Below are positions 13,173-24,683 of a DNA stretch of 64,000 nucleotides, piece after piece. The translations under genes and the position numbers were made by a program. Within the stretch, counting starts at the first letter, position 1. Every line of letters starts with the position of its first letter. Origin of the DNA: Histoplasma ohiense (taxonomy: Eukaryota; Ascomycota; Eurotiomycetes; Onygenales; Ajellomycetaceae); NCBI GenBank assembly GCA_017607445.1, contig JAEVHH010000001.1:4216001-4280000 (forward strand), written 5' to 3'. The notes beneath the pieces were generated by a model, which was given only the letters and a program-made list of their open reading frames with translations, was not told the DNA's origin and searched no databases.

Positions 13173-16100
13173 TCAACGCGCCCGCCGCGTTGACCTTCTC
13201 GCCGGTTCCGCTTCAGTAGTAGCGGTAGCGGAGTGTTTCTGCTCTGGTGATCCTGCTTCTCCCCGCGTATTCCTTGACCGGTTCTTACCCGGAGGTCTGC
13301 CCCTACCTCTGCCCCGGCCTTGAGTAATAGTAACAGTTGAAGAAGATTCGGCTTGCTGCCGTTGTTTTTTCATAGGCATTTGGCGCTTAGATTTCGGCTG
13401 TGGGGCCGGGGAAGATATCTGGACATCTTCCATTGATTCGTCTTGGTTGCCAGAAAAGGAATCAGGGGTAGCGTTGTCCCGACCTTCCTCTTCGTCTTCA
13501 GTCACTTTGTCTTCTGGTTCCTCTTCTGCTTTGGGTGATTCCTTCTGACCACTACCCTCGCTCTCTGATTCAGCGCTACTGTCTTCCTCTTCCTCCGCCT
13601 CACTTTGTTCCTCTTCCTCCTCCGCCATTTTCATATCGTCCTCATCACTATCCCTTTCAGCGTAGGAAACATGGGTTTTGATTTCCCGACCGCTTCTACG
13701 GCGGGCATTTGATTCCGTCTCACCTGGCCTTCCGCCACCATCCCAATCATCTTCGTCGCTCGTCTTCCTCCGCTTGGCAGGCTTTACACCCGCTTCTGAA
13801 ATCGAAGATTTCCGAATTGGGAGAGCCTTCTGTTTCTTATCTCTGCGCTCCCTTTTTAATCCACTAGTCTTGTCCATAGATGGTAGATCTGCCTTCCGTT
13901 TTCGTGCTTGACTCTGCACGTTAGACACTGACTGGGTTCTTGGCTTCATGAACAATCGGACAATGCGGTCGAGCTTATCGTCAACCTCCTCTGCTAAGTA
14001 ATTTTTCTCTGCAATAGAAACTGCTTCTCCGTGGATTGGTATAGTTGTAAAGAGTGAACTTGGGAGCCGCATTTTGCCAGGATAAGTTTGGAGAATATTG
14101 GCTGCTCCACTGCCACCACCGCCACCGATTTTATGCTGTTGGGAGTATAATTCAGCGAAGCGACGGGTGGTCGCCTGCGCAAGGTCTGAGAGAGTATACA
14201 GGCGAGTGGACATCGTTGCTGAGCCGGTGATGGCATCTCGAACTTGCTTAACTCGTTGTATGATGTGGAAAATAAGGGAAAGGTTGTTTTCGTTGGCAAC
14301 TGCAGAAAGGTAGAAAAGTATGTATCGAGCAAAATCCGCGAGGTCATCCACTTTAGTAGACTCGTCAGATGATTCAGGGGGGTAATCAGGATGGTATGCT
14401 AGAAGGGAAAGTAGGCGTGCAACCAGTGATTCCATGACTGTTTGCTGGTCTGATCCCTTGTCATTGTTTTGCGACAGGCGGGTAAAGAAATGTGTTCGAG
14501 ATCGTAGCCAGGTAAGTGTGCTGTCCTTGAGGTTTTTATTTGGTTCAAACGCCAGGAGGAAGGCAACAGCATACCACCTTGTACCCAAGTGCGTCGTTTG
14601 CGTAAGTTTCTTCTTTAGCTGTCCAATAAAACTCGACCTCACGGGCTCCAATTGATCCTGCGCAACCAGGGCGACAACATTGAAATCCGTCGGGGTCAGC
14701 ATCTTTTCGCAGATTGAGTGAGTGCTACTAAGTTTGATGATAAGTTCTGCGGCAAGTAAACGAAGTCTTGGCTTTTGAGTTGCTGGAGAATTGTGTTTAT
14801 CAGAAAGTTCTCCGTTGTTGGCAACAAGGGTATTGAGGATTTTGTAAACAGGTTCAGCACAAGAACGGAAAGTCTGTTCATCTTCTATGCTTTGCTTGGC
14901 ACGGACTCTGTTCACAAGGATCTTAAGGGCCCATTCCTTAGCAGACGTCTCATCATCTATCTCATCAGACCACGTGTACTCAGCGGGCGGTTTTGATGAC
15001 CGATTATTGAATAGTATGTCGTTCGTAGCGATAGAGATGATCGCATCACTTTTTTCATCTGCAATCTCTGGAGCAAGAAGATTGATTTGGGATATCGTTG
15101 CAAGTTTGGTGAGAAAGTGTGGTGAGTCGTATGTGCAGTTCTGGACTGACTTCTTTATTAGGTCTTTCGCATACATCTGCTTCTTATCCGATGTGGCCAT
15201 GATAATCGAGACGGCATGTTTCGCCGCTTTGGGCGACGAGCTGTATTGGGCGTAATTGGTAAGAGCAATTAAAAATTTGCGCTCCGTGGGAAGTTTAGTA
15301 GGTAGCTTCTTCGCGAACCCGGCGCAAGCTTTTAATACCTCCTCAACGCCCGCCTCATCTGATTGTTTCGCGCTTGGAGCATGAGATTCCAGGTCTTTGC
15401 ACATATCTTGGACATGCGCTTCGAGAACTTCCGGGTTTTGGGATGAAGTTTCTCTGAGCATTTCATGTGCGGTATTCGCAAGCCCGAATTCGTCACTTCT
15501 TGACAAGTCCATAATCGCAGGGATATGACTTCGGTTGAAGATTAGGGAGCTGCTCCGGTAAACCAACGGAGTTAATGTCTCGAGCAAATTCGTAGAAGCA
15601 GTGGTGTTTGCTGGGATTCGCTTGGATAATTCCCTGATGGCCTTTGTTACGGTTCGGTAATCACTCACGACAGCCATAGCGAACCGAATAAGCTGGTAGT
15701 TGCGCCTGTCATGCATTTTTGCAAATTTCCAAAGGTCCGCCGAAGCTTTGGCTTGGTCTGGAAGCATTTTGGCCAGGTTATCAATGACTTTAGATAATTT
15801 CGACTTGGTAATTTCCTCATCATTGTCCATCACACCGCCCTGAAGTGATTGTTAGAACTTATATCATCGTACCAATACCGGGGTACCCTAATACTTACAT
15901 TGTAGTCCTCACAGGCGGTCAAGTAGAAAGTCATAAATGTCCTCATGCTTAATTGACGAGCTTGGAAGGCGAAGAATACCTTTTTTGCCCGTTCGTCTAG
16001 ACCCTTAACCAGTGTAAGAATTCGTCGAACACGTATCATTTCAATATCAGCCTCAGTATAACCCTCAGCTTCCCGAGTTGAGTTTTTCAATTTTCGCAAC

Positions 16101-18012
16101 TGACTCGAATCGCCTTTGAGAGGTTTTGACTTTAGGGGAGGATAATTCAGTGGTAGAAGAATTTCGAATATTACATGGTCAAGGAGAAGTTGAATATCAA
16201 GATTATTCGTGTAATAAGCGTCGAGAATTCGAGAGGGAATGTCCTTTAGAACCATTGCAACTTGCTCATTATTCGCCTCGATTTCACCAGATGCGACCCC
16301 CCATATACGTGCTAGTATTTTCATGGCCTGCTCACGGACAGTGCGTTTTCGATCCTTAACACGCTCAGCCAAAATGGAAAGAACAGAACCTTGATCAGAA
16401 ATTCCACCACTGATACCGAGTTTTTTGACAGTGTCTGAGAAACCAAATGTCCCGATGACTTCAACTGCAGCAACCCTGACCTTTTCATCCGCATCTCCAA
16501 GCATTTTTGCTAGACTTTGAACCAAATCTTGCTCTTCATTGGTGCTGAGCCCAGAGCCACCAGCGGACGTTAGTATGATTCGACCGATCCCCGTAGCCCA
16601 AGCAGCCCGTACAGATGCAGATTTATCCTGGCGTCGACTAAGAAAGCTTTGGTACGCGGTGGAATGGGCTTGCGAAAAGGGTTTAGGAGCGAGTGGTAGG
16701 AGTAGAGCATTCGGTTGCGTGATTTGAGATTCGCCTGTCAATGTTGCTGGCGGATAGGCAGCTGGATCCATGGGCGGCGGGGTTGGAGGGCCCGCGACAC
16801 CAATGCCAGCTGTGACATCGCCGATTGTTTGCGTGGCGAGAAGTCGTAATGATACAGATTCTGCGGACAATTCCGCTTCTAGTTGTGGGATCACATTTTG
16901 AAGCACATCCGGACAAGCACGCCACACCTCTCGTATAAGACGATGCGCCTTGCTTAGCTCTTTAATGTTTTCGGCCTCGTCGTCGGAATCATCAATGCCT
17001 GCACGATGATGCACCTTCGGTAGCCCATTCGTCTCCGTAGAACCTGAAGCATCTACAATCACGTTGTTGAAATATTGGCTCACATAGCTCGTCATCTTTT
17101 CAGGACAAGCGCTGCATATGGCCTTAGCCATGTTATAAGCAGGGGGGTATTCTTTCAGGAGTAATGTCCGTTGTTTTGCATCCACATGCGCACCGAGTTT
17201 CTTGCTTTTGCTGCTGGAAGTGTGCTCGACGATCCGCGGATCAACGCGCAGGAATTGTGCGATAATAACATCAATGATTTCCGGCGCAAGTACTGATGAT
17301 TCATCAATAATAGGTACCAGAAGACGTGTCATGTCATATTCCACATTCTTTGCTAGTTCCTCGCCCGTGGACGATTTTGATGAGCCGGATACGATATCGA
17401 AGCATGACGAAAACAGCGGGAGAATCAGGGTATCAGGCGCATCCAGATCTGTCAAAAGCACGATACTTTTGACATCTGCAAGGGACGAAAGAACGTATAC
17501 GTGTTGTTCATTATATGCATTGGAGGGATCTGCGAGGGCAGGAATTATCGAGGTGACGATGGTGGTAAATATATCCTATGGCAAATGGCTATGTCAGAAT
17601 TTTTCCCCTCCCTCAAATCCCATTCAATAAGTATCAGTCCAAACCCGCATTTTCATACCTTTAGCTGATTACCCGTAAAGGGGGCATTTGGCGCGCAGAG
17701 GCGCAAAATGTCCACGACGCAACAAGTCGTCCATGCGCGCACACCTTTATCTCGGTGCCCTAGCAAATGCCCGCTTGCCAGCTCCTGGGATACCTTTTTC
17801 AGCGAGTCCTTATCCGTCTCTTCCTGGTCTAGTTGGCGCAGTTCAAGCGCGAGCGATTCCAGCCTCTCCAACAAGTCTGCAACCGGAATCGCTCGACCAG
17901 CCCGCCATGAGAGCGTCTCGTTAAACCTTAGGCGACGGAGGCCACTCGATTCTTCCTCAGGCTCAGCAACTTGAGTCGTAGCAGCAAGAGAATGTCGAGT
18001 GCGCGTAGGCAT
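13173..18012 (-). CDS. pds5: Sister chromatid cohesion protein Pds5 (BimD/Spo76 family)
   Basis: HEAT-repeat cohesin regulator that binds the cohesin ring in the nucleus and acts in cohesion maintenance and release. Three exons: 17659-18012, 15899-17575 and 13173-15839. Donors are GTATGA and GTAAGT, and both junctions are phase 0. The product is 1565 residues, matching fungal Pds5/BimD. The N-terminus starts MPTRTRHSLAA and contains LRFNETLSWRAG. The middle is helical repeat sequence (for example RKRTVREQAMKILARIWG near residue 390). The last ~270 residues are disordered, with strongly acidic Glu/Ser/Asp blocks and an AT-hook-like RGRGRGRPPGK near the end. It ends with TGA. The start is chosen as the only Met fitting the conserved N-terminus. 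Confidence 0.93.
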
Positions 18013-18522
18013 CGTCGTTTGTGGGAAAGAGAGAGGGGGGGGGAGTTTCCTCGGAAGCTAGGTGACCATATGGTTGTTGATCAGAGGTGAAAAGGGGAGG
18101 GGACAGATTTGGCAATCAATTGGTCTGGTAGGACAAATCCAGGAGAGACTTTGTTGGGTTCGCGAGAAGCAATTGTGACAGCAATGAGTTCAATGATAAC
18201 AGCCTGTGTACCTGGGCCGTCTACGCTGGCTTTGCTATATGAAGCGAATTTCTTTCCATTGTTCGCGCGGCTCAGAGTCGACGCGTCGGGGTTAAACTCA
18301 AAGGCACGGACACAGTCACGTGGTATTACGGTAAATATTGTAACGAGATGTACGAGTATTTTTGACAGGCATCCATGAATTGCTTTTTCTGATTGACGTT
18401 GCTTGTTCCAACAACCAAGGGTTCAAGTCCCCATATTAGAGAGAGCTACGAAAGAGGCGGGAGCGAAATCTCCAAGGAATCAGGTACTAAGATTCTGTTA
18501 CTATTTTGATATCGTTCACTCA
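18013..18522. other. Intergenic region, Pds5 promoter side
   Basis: About 500 bp between the Pds5 start and the stop of the MFS gene. A poly-purine run near 18026-18042 lies just upstream of Pds5. A tRNA-like B-box string (18420-18430) is present but no tRNA can be folded around it. Confidence 0.4.
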
Positions 18523-20223
18523 TTACTGCTTAACTTGAAAGCGACTCATAGCCCTAATTCTCGCCCCATAAAAATAAAGAAGAATCGGCAGCGGAACCAG
18601 TGCGAGAGACAAAAATCCCAGTAAGCTTCCCGCCCAATTAACTTCAAGCTTTTCGTACATATGTACCGCAAATAGCGGGAAAGCAGCGGCTGTAATACAT
18701 CGCACAAACGTGTTGACTGCGATGGCAGAATTTGAAAGGACCATGTACACATCAATAAGATAGTTGATTCCTTGCAAGAATATTATGATGATGCCCGCAC
18801 CAATGGGGATTCCAGCAAGAGCTTGCGCTACCCAGGAAATCTCTGGACTGGATGTCCATGAGAACCAGAAGAGACCGATGGGTAGGCAGACAGCGCCAAT
18901 GATCACTTCGGGAAGTCGGTCTTCGGGGGAAACACTTCCCCGTTCCTTTAATTTACGCGCGAAATGGGTTTTTGTGCCATAGGCGATGATGCCTAGACCA
19001 ACTATGATTCCGATGGATAGACCCAATAGAGGTAATGAAGCGACTCCGGCGTTTTTCCAGCCGCGGTCCCGGAGAAAAGAGATAGGATACGCAAAGAAAA
19101 AGAGATAGAGCATGCCGTAGGTGACGGCAATATATATCGTCATGAATAGAAGGATTGGCTCCTTAATCAACATCTGTGGTGGGCGGGAGAAGTATTTTGT
19201 GAAGAGGTCTACCCATGTTGGCATATGTTCATCTAGCTCGGAGTGGAGTGCCCAGTTCCTTGTGCTTTTCCGGAGCTGAGCAGCACGGCGCTGCAGGATG
19301 ACTGGGGCATAAGTCTCTCGTATCGTGGTGATTCCAATAATAGCGCAGACTCCAGAGAAAATGAATGTCAGCCATGCGGTCCCGCGCCATCCAAGCTTCG
19401 ATTCTACAATGTATGAACCCAGAATTGGACCTGCAACAGGCCCAACGAAAGTTGCTACAGCAAATACCGCTCCACCAACTCCGCGAGTGACGGGGTCCCA
19501 AATGTCAAAAATGATACCCGCAATGGTAGCACCCGTGGAGGAGCCGAATATCCCGATCAGGAACCGAAAAATCAAAATAGTCTCAGCATTGTGAGCTGTC
19601 GCTACGGGTATTTGGAAGACGGTGAATCCAACGAAGCCGACCCATAGAGGCGTCATTCGGCCGTACACTTCGGATAACGGGGCCCATATCAATGGTCCGA
19701 AAGCAAATCCCTGAATACAATCAACATCATTGCTAAATTGGAAGGGACCAATCCACTAAGGACTTACGAGTAGAACAAGGCTCGTCCCCATCGTCATGAC
19801 CAACTCTGAAACATGATACTCCTCTGCAGTGTACCTGGTGGCTGGGGCGAAAACACTGCTGGAGAACATGGCAAGGAATGCAACACACGAGATGGCAATG
19901 GTGATATACCACTTCCTCGCGAGACTCCAGTTCATAGGGTTTCCCGGGTCGGAGGGCCCTTCCCATTGAACCAGATTCGGGTCTTTAGCCGTGCTGGCAT
20001 CCGGCTGGTATCGCGCCTCCCTAAGCTGGGCGTCCGTCTCAATATCAGCGTTCGTTTGGTCCCCTTCCCTACTGTATCCTCTCGAAGTATTTTTTATTTC
20101 GATTCCATTATTCGGTCCAAATGTCTCTTGTTCGCTTATGGTGTCGTTTGATAACAGTGGCTGCAGGGAAGTTGCCATTGTGCGAACTGTGGATGGTGAA
20201 CCAACTATGTCTTCCTCTTCCAT
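18523..20223 (-). CDS. Major facilitator superfamily transporter, DHA1 (drug:H+ antiporter) type
   Basis: Membrane transporter of the 12-span drug:proton antiporter group, which also includes polyamine exporters. Two exons: 19768-20223 and 18523-19710, with a 57-nt intron (GTAAGT/CAG, phase 0), giving 547 residues. A hydrophilic N-terminal tail of ~100 residues ends in the family-typical GPSDPGNPMNWS, followed by the first membrane span. The motif PLIWAPLSEVYGR at the exon 2 start is the DHA1 form of the MFS loop 2-3 signature. I chose MEEEDIVG (20223). The frame is open upstream to 20397 but that part looks like leader. MATSL (20178) is another possible start. The substrate cannot be inferred. 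It is the last GC-normal gene before the AT-rich block. Confidence 0.85.
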
Positions 20224-20825
20224 CTTCTGATATAAGCGAGGCCAAGTCTCGCTTGGACCTGGCCAAATGATATGAATCCAAATGTGGAGGTAGAAAAGAG
20301 AGAAGAAAATAAAAAGGTGAAACGAGAACAAGAGAACGAGAGCACGAGAGTACTTGGAAGAATGACCCTCATCCTGACTATATATATTATGCAACACATG
20401 GGATCACCCTCTTTCTTATCTCCGGCTGAGAAAACCTGCACCGTCCAAGATGATATCCCTGACAAACTAACACATATCCCAGAAGGTCCTTGATGCTTGA
20501 AGGATTCATCCAATGCTCCCTGCAGTTTCTCTGAAGATCTCTTGAGCTACATATTCAATGCGTTCAGACAACTACAGCTAGCGAGTTTGTCAAGCTCTGC
20601 TTGGTCTAGATAAGTTATGTTGCTCTCCGTCCTTCGATAGCTTGAAGACAAGGCAAAAGTTTTTTTTAGTTGGTCTTAAGAATCCTGCCTTCTTCGAAAC
20701 AAGCTCTGAAGTTATTTCATATCCAAGAGCATCAAATTGCGTGGGAATGCAGATTCAGCTGAACTTCCCTTGACGAACTAATGTGTGAACCGTTGCAGGG
20801 CACAGTCACAGCCCATGATCCCGGG

Positions 20826-21003
20826 GGCGTGGAAATAAAGTTTGTTTTCCGGCGCTAGAAATTATGATGGAAATCAGGAGTGCTCACAGTCGAAGTTCTG
20901 GAGTCTTGGTGCCTAAATTAACAGCCAGGCTTTAGGGCACCCAGCCTCTAAACCGACTCAACTGCTTAGAGGCTTGCCAGGACAAGGATTTTATTTCCAC
21001 GCC
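20826..21003. mobile_element. MITE-like element with 14-bp terminal inverted repeats
   Basis: GGCGTGGAAATAAA at 20826-20839 is the exact reverse complement of 20990-21003, enclosing a 178-bp unit with no coding capacity. Inside, AGCCTCTAA (20943-20951) pairs perfectly with TTAGAGGCT across a short loop, giving a nested hairpin. I see no convincing target-site duplication, so this may be an old non-autonomous DNA element or simply a structured repeat. Confidence 0.4.
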
Positions 21004-21280
21004 ACTAATGCCCAGCCGTTTGATTGACCAATAGGGAAGTTTGGCAATCCAAACAACAACCTCGGTTGAATGGTTTTGCTGGACCGAGATTGCTCTTAGA
21101 TCTTTTCAAACCGTGGAACACCTCGTTTTCCTCCGTGGTTGAGGTAGTTATCTACCGAATAGCAAGGAATTTATTCAATTGATAATAATTCTGATAATTA
21201 CTTGAAAATATAGTGGTATTTATGAGGAGAAGTATGTAAATGAAATGAAGACAGCATCGTTATAGCACTCTTGGCAATAA

Positions 21281-21570
21281 TCATAAAGCTTCCGCAGCAA
21301 AGTCTTCTTTTACTGGATTAAACTGGCCAGTGGGATCATGAATTACATGTTTGATTTGATTTGGTTTGATCCCAGTCCATTTCTTGGTGTGATTTCCACT
21401 GACTTTGATGATCTTCTGATGGTTGTGTTTGTTGTAGTAATCAAGATCACTGGCATGGAAAGTGTTAGGCCACTTGGGGCAAAAGAGCTCTCTCACACCA
21501 GCGCCATGCTGGTAGTAGAGGGGACGAACCAATCCAAACCCCCCAACAGAAAGTGATAGCAGCTGTAACA
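21281..21570 (-). pseudogene. Probable terminal exon or relic of an unknown gene
   Basis: Open frame on the minus strand that starts right after an ACAG acceptor-like site (about 21563) and ends in TGA at 21281, coding about 95 residues with several Tyr/His/Lys and the stretch GIKPNQIKHVIHDPTGQF. No ATG opens this frame (a stop lies just upstream of it), so it is better read as a last exon or gene fragment than as a complete gene. I do not recognise the family. A degraded second copy of its central part lies at about 22906-22997. Codon use is less AT-skewed than the surroundings. Confidence 0.4.
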
Positions 21571-22258
21571 AAGTTTTCAAATTCTTTCATGTTTTGATCT
21601 TAGGACTTTTCCATATCTCTCTGAGAAGAGTGACTGCTCATGGCAGTGTTTGCTACTAATTAATTGGTAAATACACGATTTTTAATTAGATCCACTATTG
21701 CGTTCAAAAAATACAGATGCACCGAACAGGCCCTTACAAGGGTGGGCGTTGGGTGTAGATGGGCGTTGAGTGGTGGATTACATTACTAATTAATACTTGT
21801 AAATCAGTTTAGCCTATTCATGAGCCCTGATTTATTTCCCCGATTTAAACCAAATCAGACTAACTTTGTCTAAAATAGTATTCAACTTATTGAACCCCAC
21901 AAAGCACTTACAGTCGATATATCGGCTTATTCTTATTTATTTATTTTTAACTTTATAGATAAGTCCACTTCTGATTTTAAGATCTGTGTAGTTTAGTGCG
22001 ATCGCTTTCCCATGGTTTTTAGAGAAAGATTATCTTAATATCTATAATACGATAAACCTTAATGCAAAACATCCAAGACAAGGCAAATTTAAAATTTCTG
22101 CGAATAATATAAGAAGTCTCTAAGGATTAGACAATGGGAAGGCTTTTCTATTTGCTTTTTTTTGAGTGCTTTTAACCTTTTCGAAATCTTCATCTCACTG
22201 CAAATTACTTCCCCATTTATATAACAACTGTATGTTTAGTGAAGTCATTTATGTCAGT

Positions 22259-22730
22259 ATGCTGAAAGTGACTACTGTGCTACTTATCTTCATCAGCATG
22301 GCTGCTGCCCTAGCCCCCCACTATCATTCAGAAAAATATCCAAAAAATGGAGAAGCTGGCTGGGACTATTGTGCGACGGAAGTCTGGGTATGTAATAATA
22401 TAATTCACCCCCTTCAACCGTTTGCATGTATCTTAATAGCTTATACTATATCTAGTGTGAGACCAATGAGGATTGTAAGGTGTATGAGGATTGTATTGAA
22501 AACGCATTAGTAAGTTATAGTTTTTTTTTAAAAATTAATGAAAGCTGAAATAGCAAATACTGATCAAAATGAAACAAGCATCATGATACAGGTTATATTG
22601 GATGTGGTGTCTCCATTCTTGAGTATTATTCATGCTGGACTTGGACTGTAAGTGGCTCTCATCTGTCTTCTATAAGCTAACTTCTAACAGCAAACACAGC
22701 CAGGAATTCCTCATTAGCTCAAGTAAGTGA
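22259..22730 (+). CDS. Small secreted cysteine-patterned protein, four exons
   Basis: Predicted 92-residue secreted protein not recognisable as a known family. Exons 22259-22387, 22456-22509, 22592-22647 and 22691-22730. All three introns have good donors (GTATGT, GTAAGT, GTAAGT) and AG acceptors. The last, 43 nt, also has a CTAAC branch-type site. The reading frame closes in TGA and lengths sum to whole codons. Residues 1-19 form a signal peptide (hydrophobic core VLLIFISMAAALA). The mature part has four Cys at 38, 44, 50 and 56, a regular C-x5-C-x5-C-x5-C array, then a short hydrophobic segment and a hydrophilic tail. An in-frame ATG exists upstream (22226) but would add a non-signal extension. 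It lies inside the AT-rich block, a typical setting for lineage-specific small secreted proteins. Function unknown. Confidence 0.55.
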
Positions 22731-22905
22731 TATGATATACTTTGAGTCATAAAATGAAGCAACTTTTGATTTCTTCAAACTTTGTATAATTCTTAAAAGA
22801 CTTTGCTTTTGTTATCAATATAAATAATTCACATTTTGAAATGAAGAATTTATAATTTAAATTATAGTTAGTAAGAAATAATAGATGTCTATTATACTAA
22901 AAACA

Positions 22906-22997
22906 ATCTGCCTTTAGAGTAGCTGCTGAGACCATGAATTACACATTTGATTTGATTTGATTTGATCTCAATCTGTTTCTTGGTGTGATTTTCAGTG
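22906..22997 (-). pseudogene. Degraded copy of the 21281-21570 exon
   Basis: Minus-strand sequence matching about 30 codons of the exon relic 1.6 kb to the left. NHTKK, IK, NQIK and VIH are retained, with GGG to GAG and CCA to TCA changes and further substitutions. No open gene remains. The copies flank the small secreted protein gene. Confidence 0.55.
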
Positions 22998-23026
22998 GAA
23001 TTATGATTAGAATGAGAGTGTAAAGT

Positions 23027-23216
23027 TGTGACGGGTTAGCATCTGCTAGTAATTAACTTATGCAATCAACTTCTCTTCTGCACTCACTCATTTCTGATCA
23101 TTGTGACCTTGTGTAACTCTCAATGTTCTTTCACTTCATGCTTCATACTTGTGTAGTCTCTAACAATTCTTCTATGTAGCTCTCAATGATTCTCTCATCT
23201 CACACTCTGCACTTAT
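23027..23216 (+). repeat. Truncated gypsy LTR (+ orientation)
   Basis: Starts TGTGACGGGTTAGCA and matches the first ~190 bp of the LTR family seen complete at 27863 and 29000. It is cut off exactly where an LTR of the same family begins in reverse orientation (23217), creating a large inverted repeat. Confidence 0.75.
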
Positions 23217-23647
23217 TGTAATGGGCGTACTTCAATTAACAATTTGGTACTATTCTAATTACAGATTATGAATTGATTAAGGAAAGAAAGAGAAAAGAAA
23301 TCAGAAGAAAAGATCATACAAAAAAGGTTCTTATAGAGAGAAATTCAGAGTGAAAGAATATCAGAAGCTGCTTCACAGTGAAATGCAGAGCAGAAGAACA
23401 TTAAAAGCTATACAGAAGAATTATTGAGAACTACACAGAAGAATCATTAGAAACTATACAAGTACAGAGTATAAAACAGAAGAATCATTGAGAGTTATAC
23501 AGAAAAATCATTAGAGACTATACAAATATAGAGTACAGAGCAGAAGAACATTAAGAGTTATATAAAATCACAATGATCAGAAACAAGCAGATGCAGAAGA
23601 GAAGTTGATTGCATAAGTTAATTACTAATAAATACTAATTCATCACA
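23217..23647 (-). repeat. Gypsy LTR (- orientation), terminal copy
   Basis: On the minus strand it runs from TGTGATGAATTAG to CCCATTACA, 431 bp. It contains several imperfect copies of a roughly 70-80 bp unit (the '...ATTCTTCTGTATAGTTTCTAA...' type segment). A polypurine tract (AGAGAGGGATAA on the minus strand) immediately precedes it at 23648-23662, as expected upstream of a 3' LTR. Confidence 0.75.
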
Positions 23648-24148
23648 TTATCCCTCTCTACTGAGATGAGTGAGGACTTGTAGATGTTGAGAGTGATGAT
23701 ATTCTTCAAGACAGACACAGATTTTCAGATTGAACAATCATATTCTATTTATTTGATAAGATATTCACAGTAGTAGTAGTTGATTCTATCATCAAGAATT
23801 ACTTCAATCTCTCATTCAAGTTCATTATCTTCTTCTACAATGACAGATGACTGTCAATTAGAGATTCTCTGTAAGAAGAATGAATTCTCAGCTGCAGATC
23901 AGAGCAGATTTATATAAAAGATGTCATGAATATCAGACAGAGTATTAAGTTAATGATTATATATATCTAACACTTTCTTCACTGTATATTTGATATAATA
24001 GTAATCTAGTATACATAAGAAATGATTCATTCTTATATTCTTGAAATTCAGTCAGACTTTATCTTCTATATAATATCAGATTATAGAACTTTTTTTGATG
24101 TTTGTTTGATTTTTATAATCTTACTGAATACTGATTATTGAAGCTTCT
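23648..24148 (-). mobile_element. Gypsy 3' internal segment, first copy
   Basis: About 500 bp of element interior ending at the polypurine tract next to the LTR at 23217-23647. The same segment recurs at 24684-25182 beside the second LTR, so the arrangement is segment-LTR-segment-LTR. No open frame survives. Confidence 0.7.
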
Positions 24149-24683
24149 TGTAATGAGTGTACTTCAATTAACGATTTGATACTATTCTAATTACAGATTA
24201 TGAATTGATTAAGAAAAGAAAGAGAAAAGAAATCAGAAGAAAAGATTGTATGAAGAGAGTTCTTATAAAGAAAAATTCAGAGCAGAAGAATATCAGAAGC
24301 CACTTCACAGTGAAATACAGAGTAGAAGAATATTAAGAACTACACAGAAGAATTGTTAGAAACTATATAAATACAGAGTGTGAAGTGAAAGAATCATTGA
24401 AAGCTACACAGAAGAATTGTTAGAAACTATATAAATACAGAATATGAGATGAGAGAATCATTGAGAACTATATGAAAAAATCATTAGAGATTATATAAAC
24501 ACAGAGCACAGAGTAAGAGAATGTTAAAAGCTACACAGAAGAATTGTTAGAGACTATATAAATGCAGAGTATAAAATAAAAAAACATCAAAAATTATATA
24601 AGATCACAATGATCAGAAACAAACAGATACAGAAAAAAAGTTGATTGTGTAAGTTAATTATTAATAAATACTAATCCATCACA
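24149..24683 (-). repeat. Gypsy LTR (- orientation), internal copy
   Basis: 535 bp on the minus strand from TGTGATGGATTAG to ACTCATTACA. It is longer than its neighbour because it carries more of the internal tandem units. The 3' LTR context (polypurine tract at 24684-24698) is kept. Confidence 0.75.

Noticed and set aside
18420..18430. GGTTCAAGTCC, a perfect tRNA B-box/T-loop string
   Set aside because: No A box or cloverleaf upstream and no acceptor stem pairing; probably chance.
23217..24683. CRISPR-like or satellite array from the repeated units in the LTRs
   Set aside because: The units are imperfect tandem repeats confined to LTRs of one retrotransposon family, in a eukaryotic genome.
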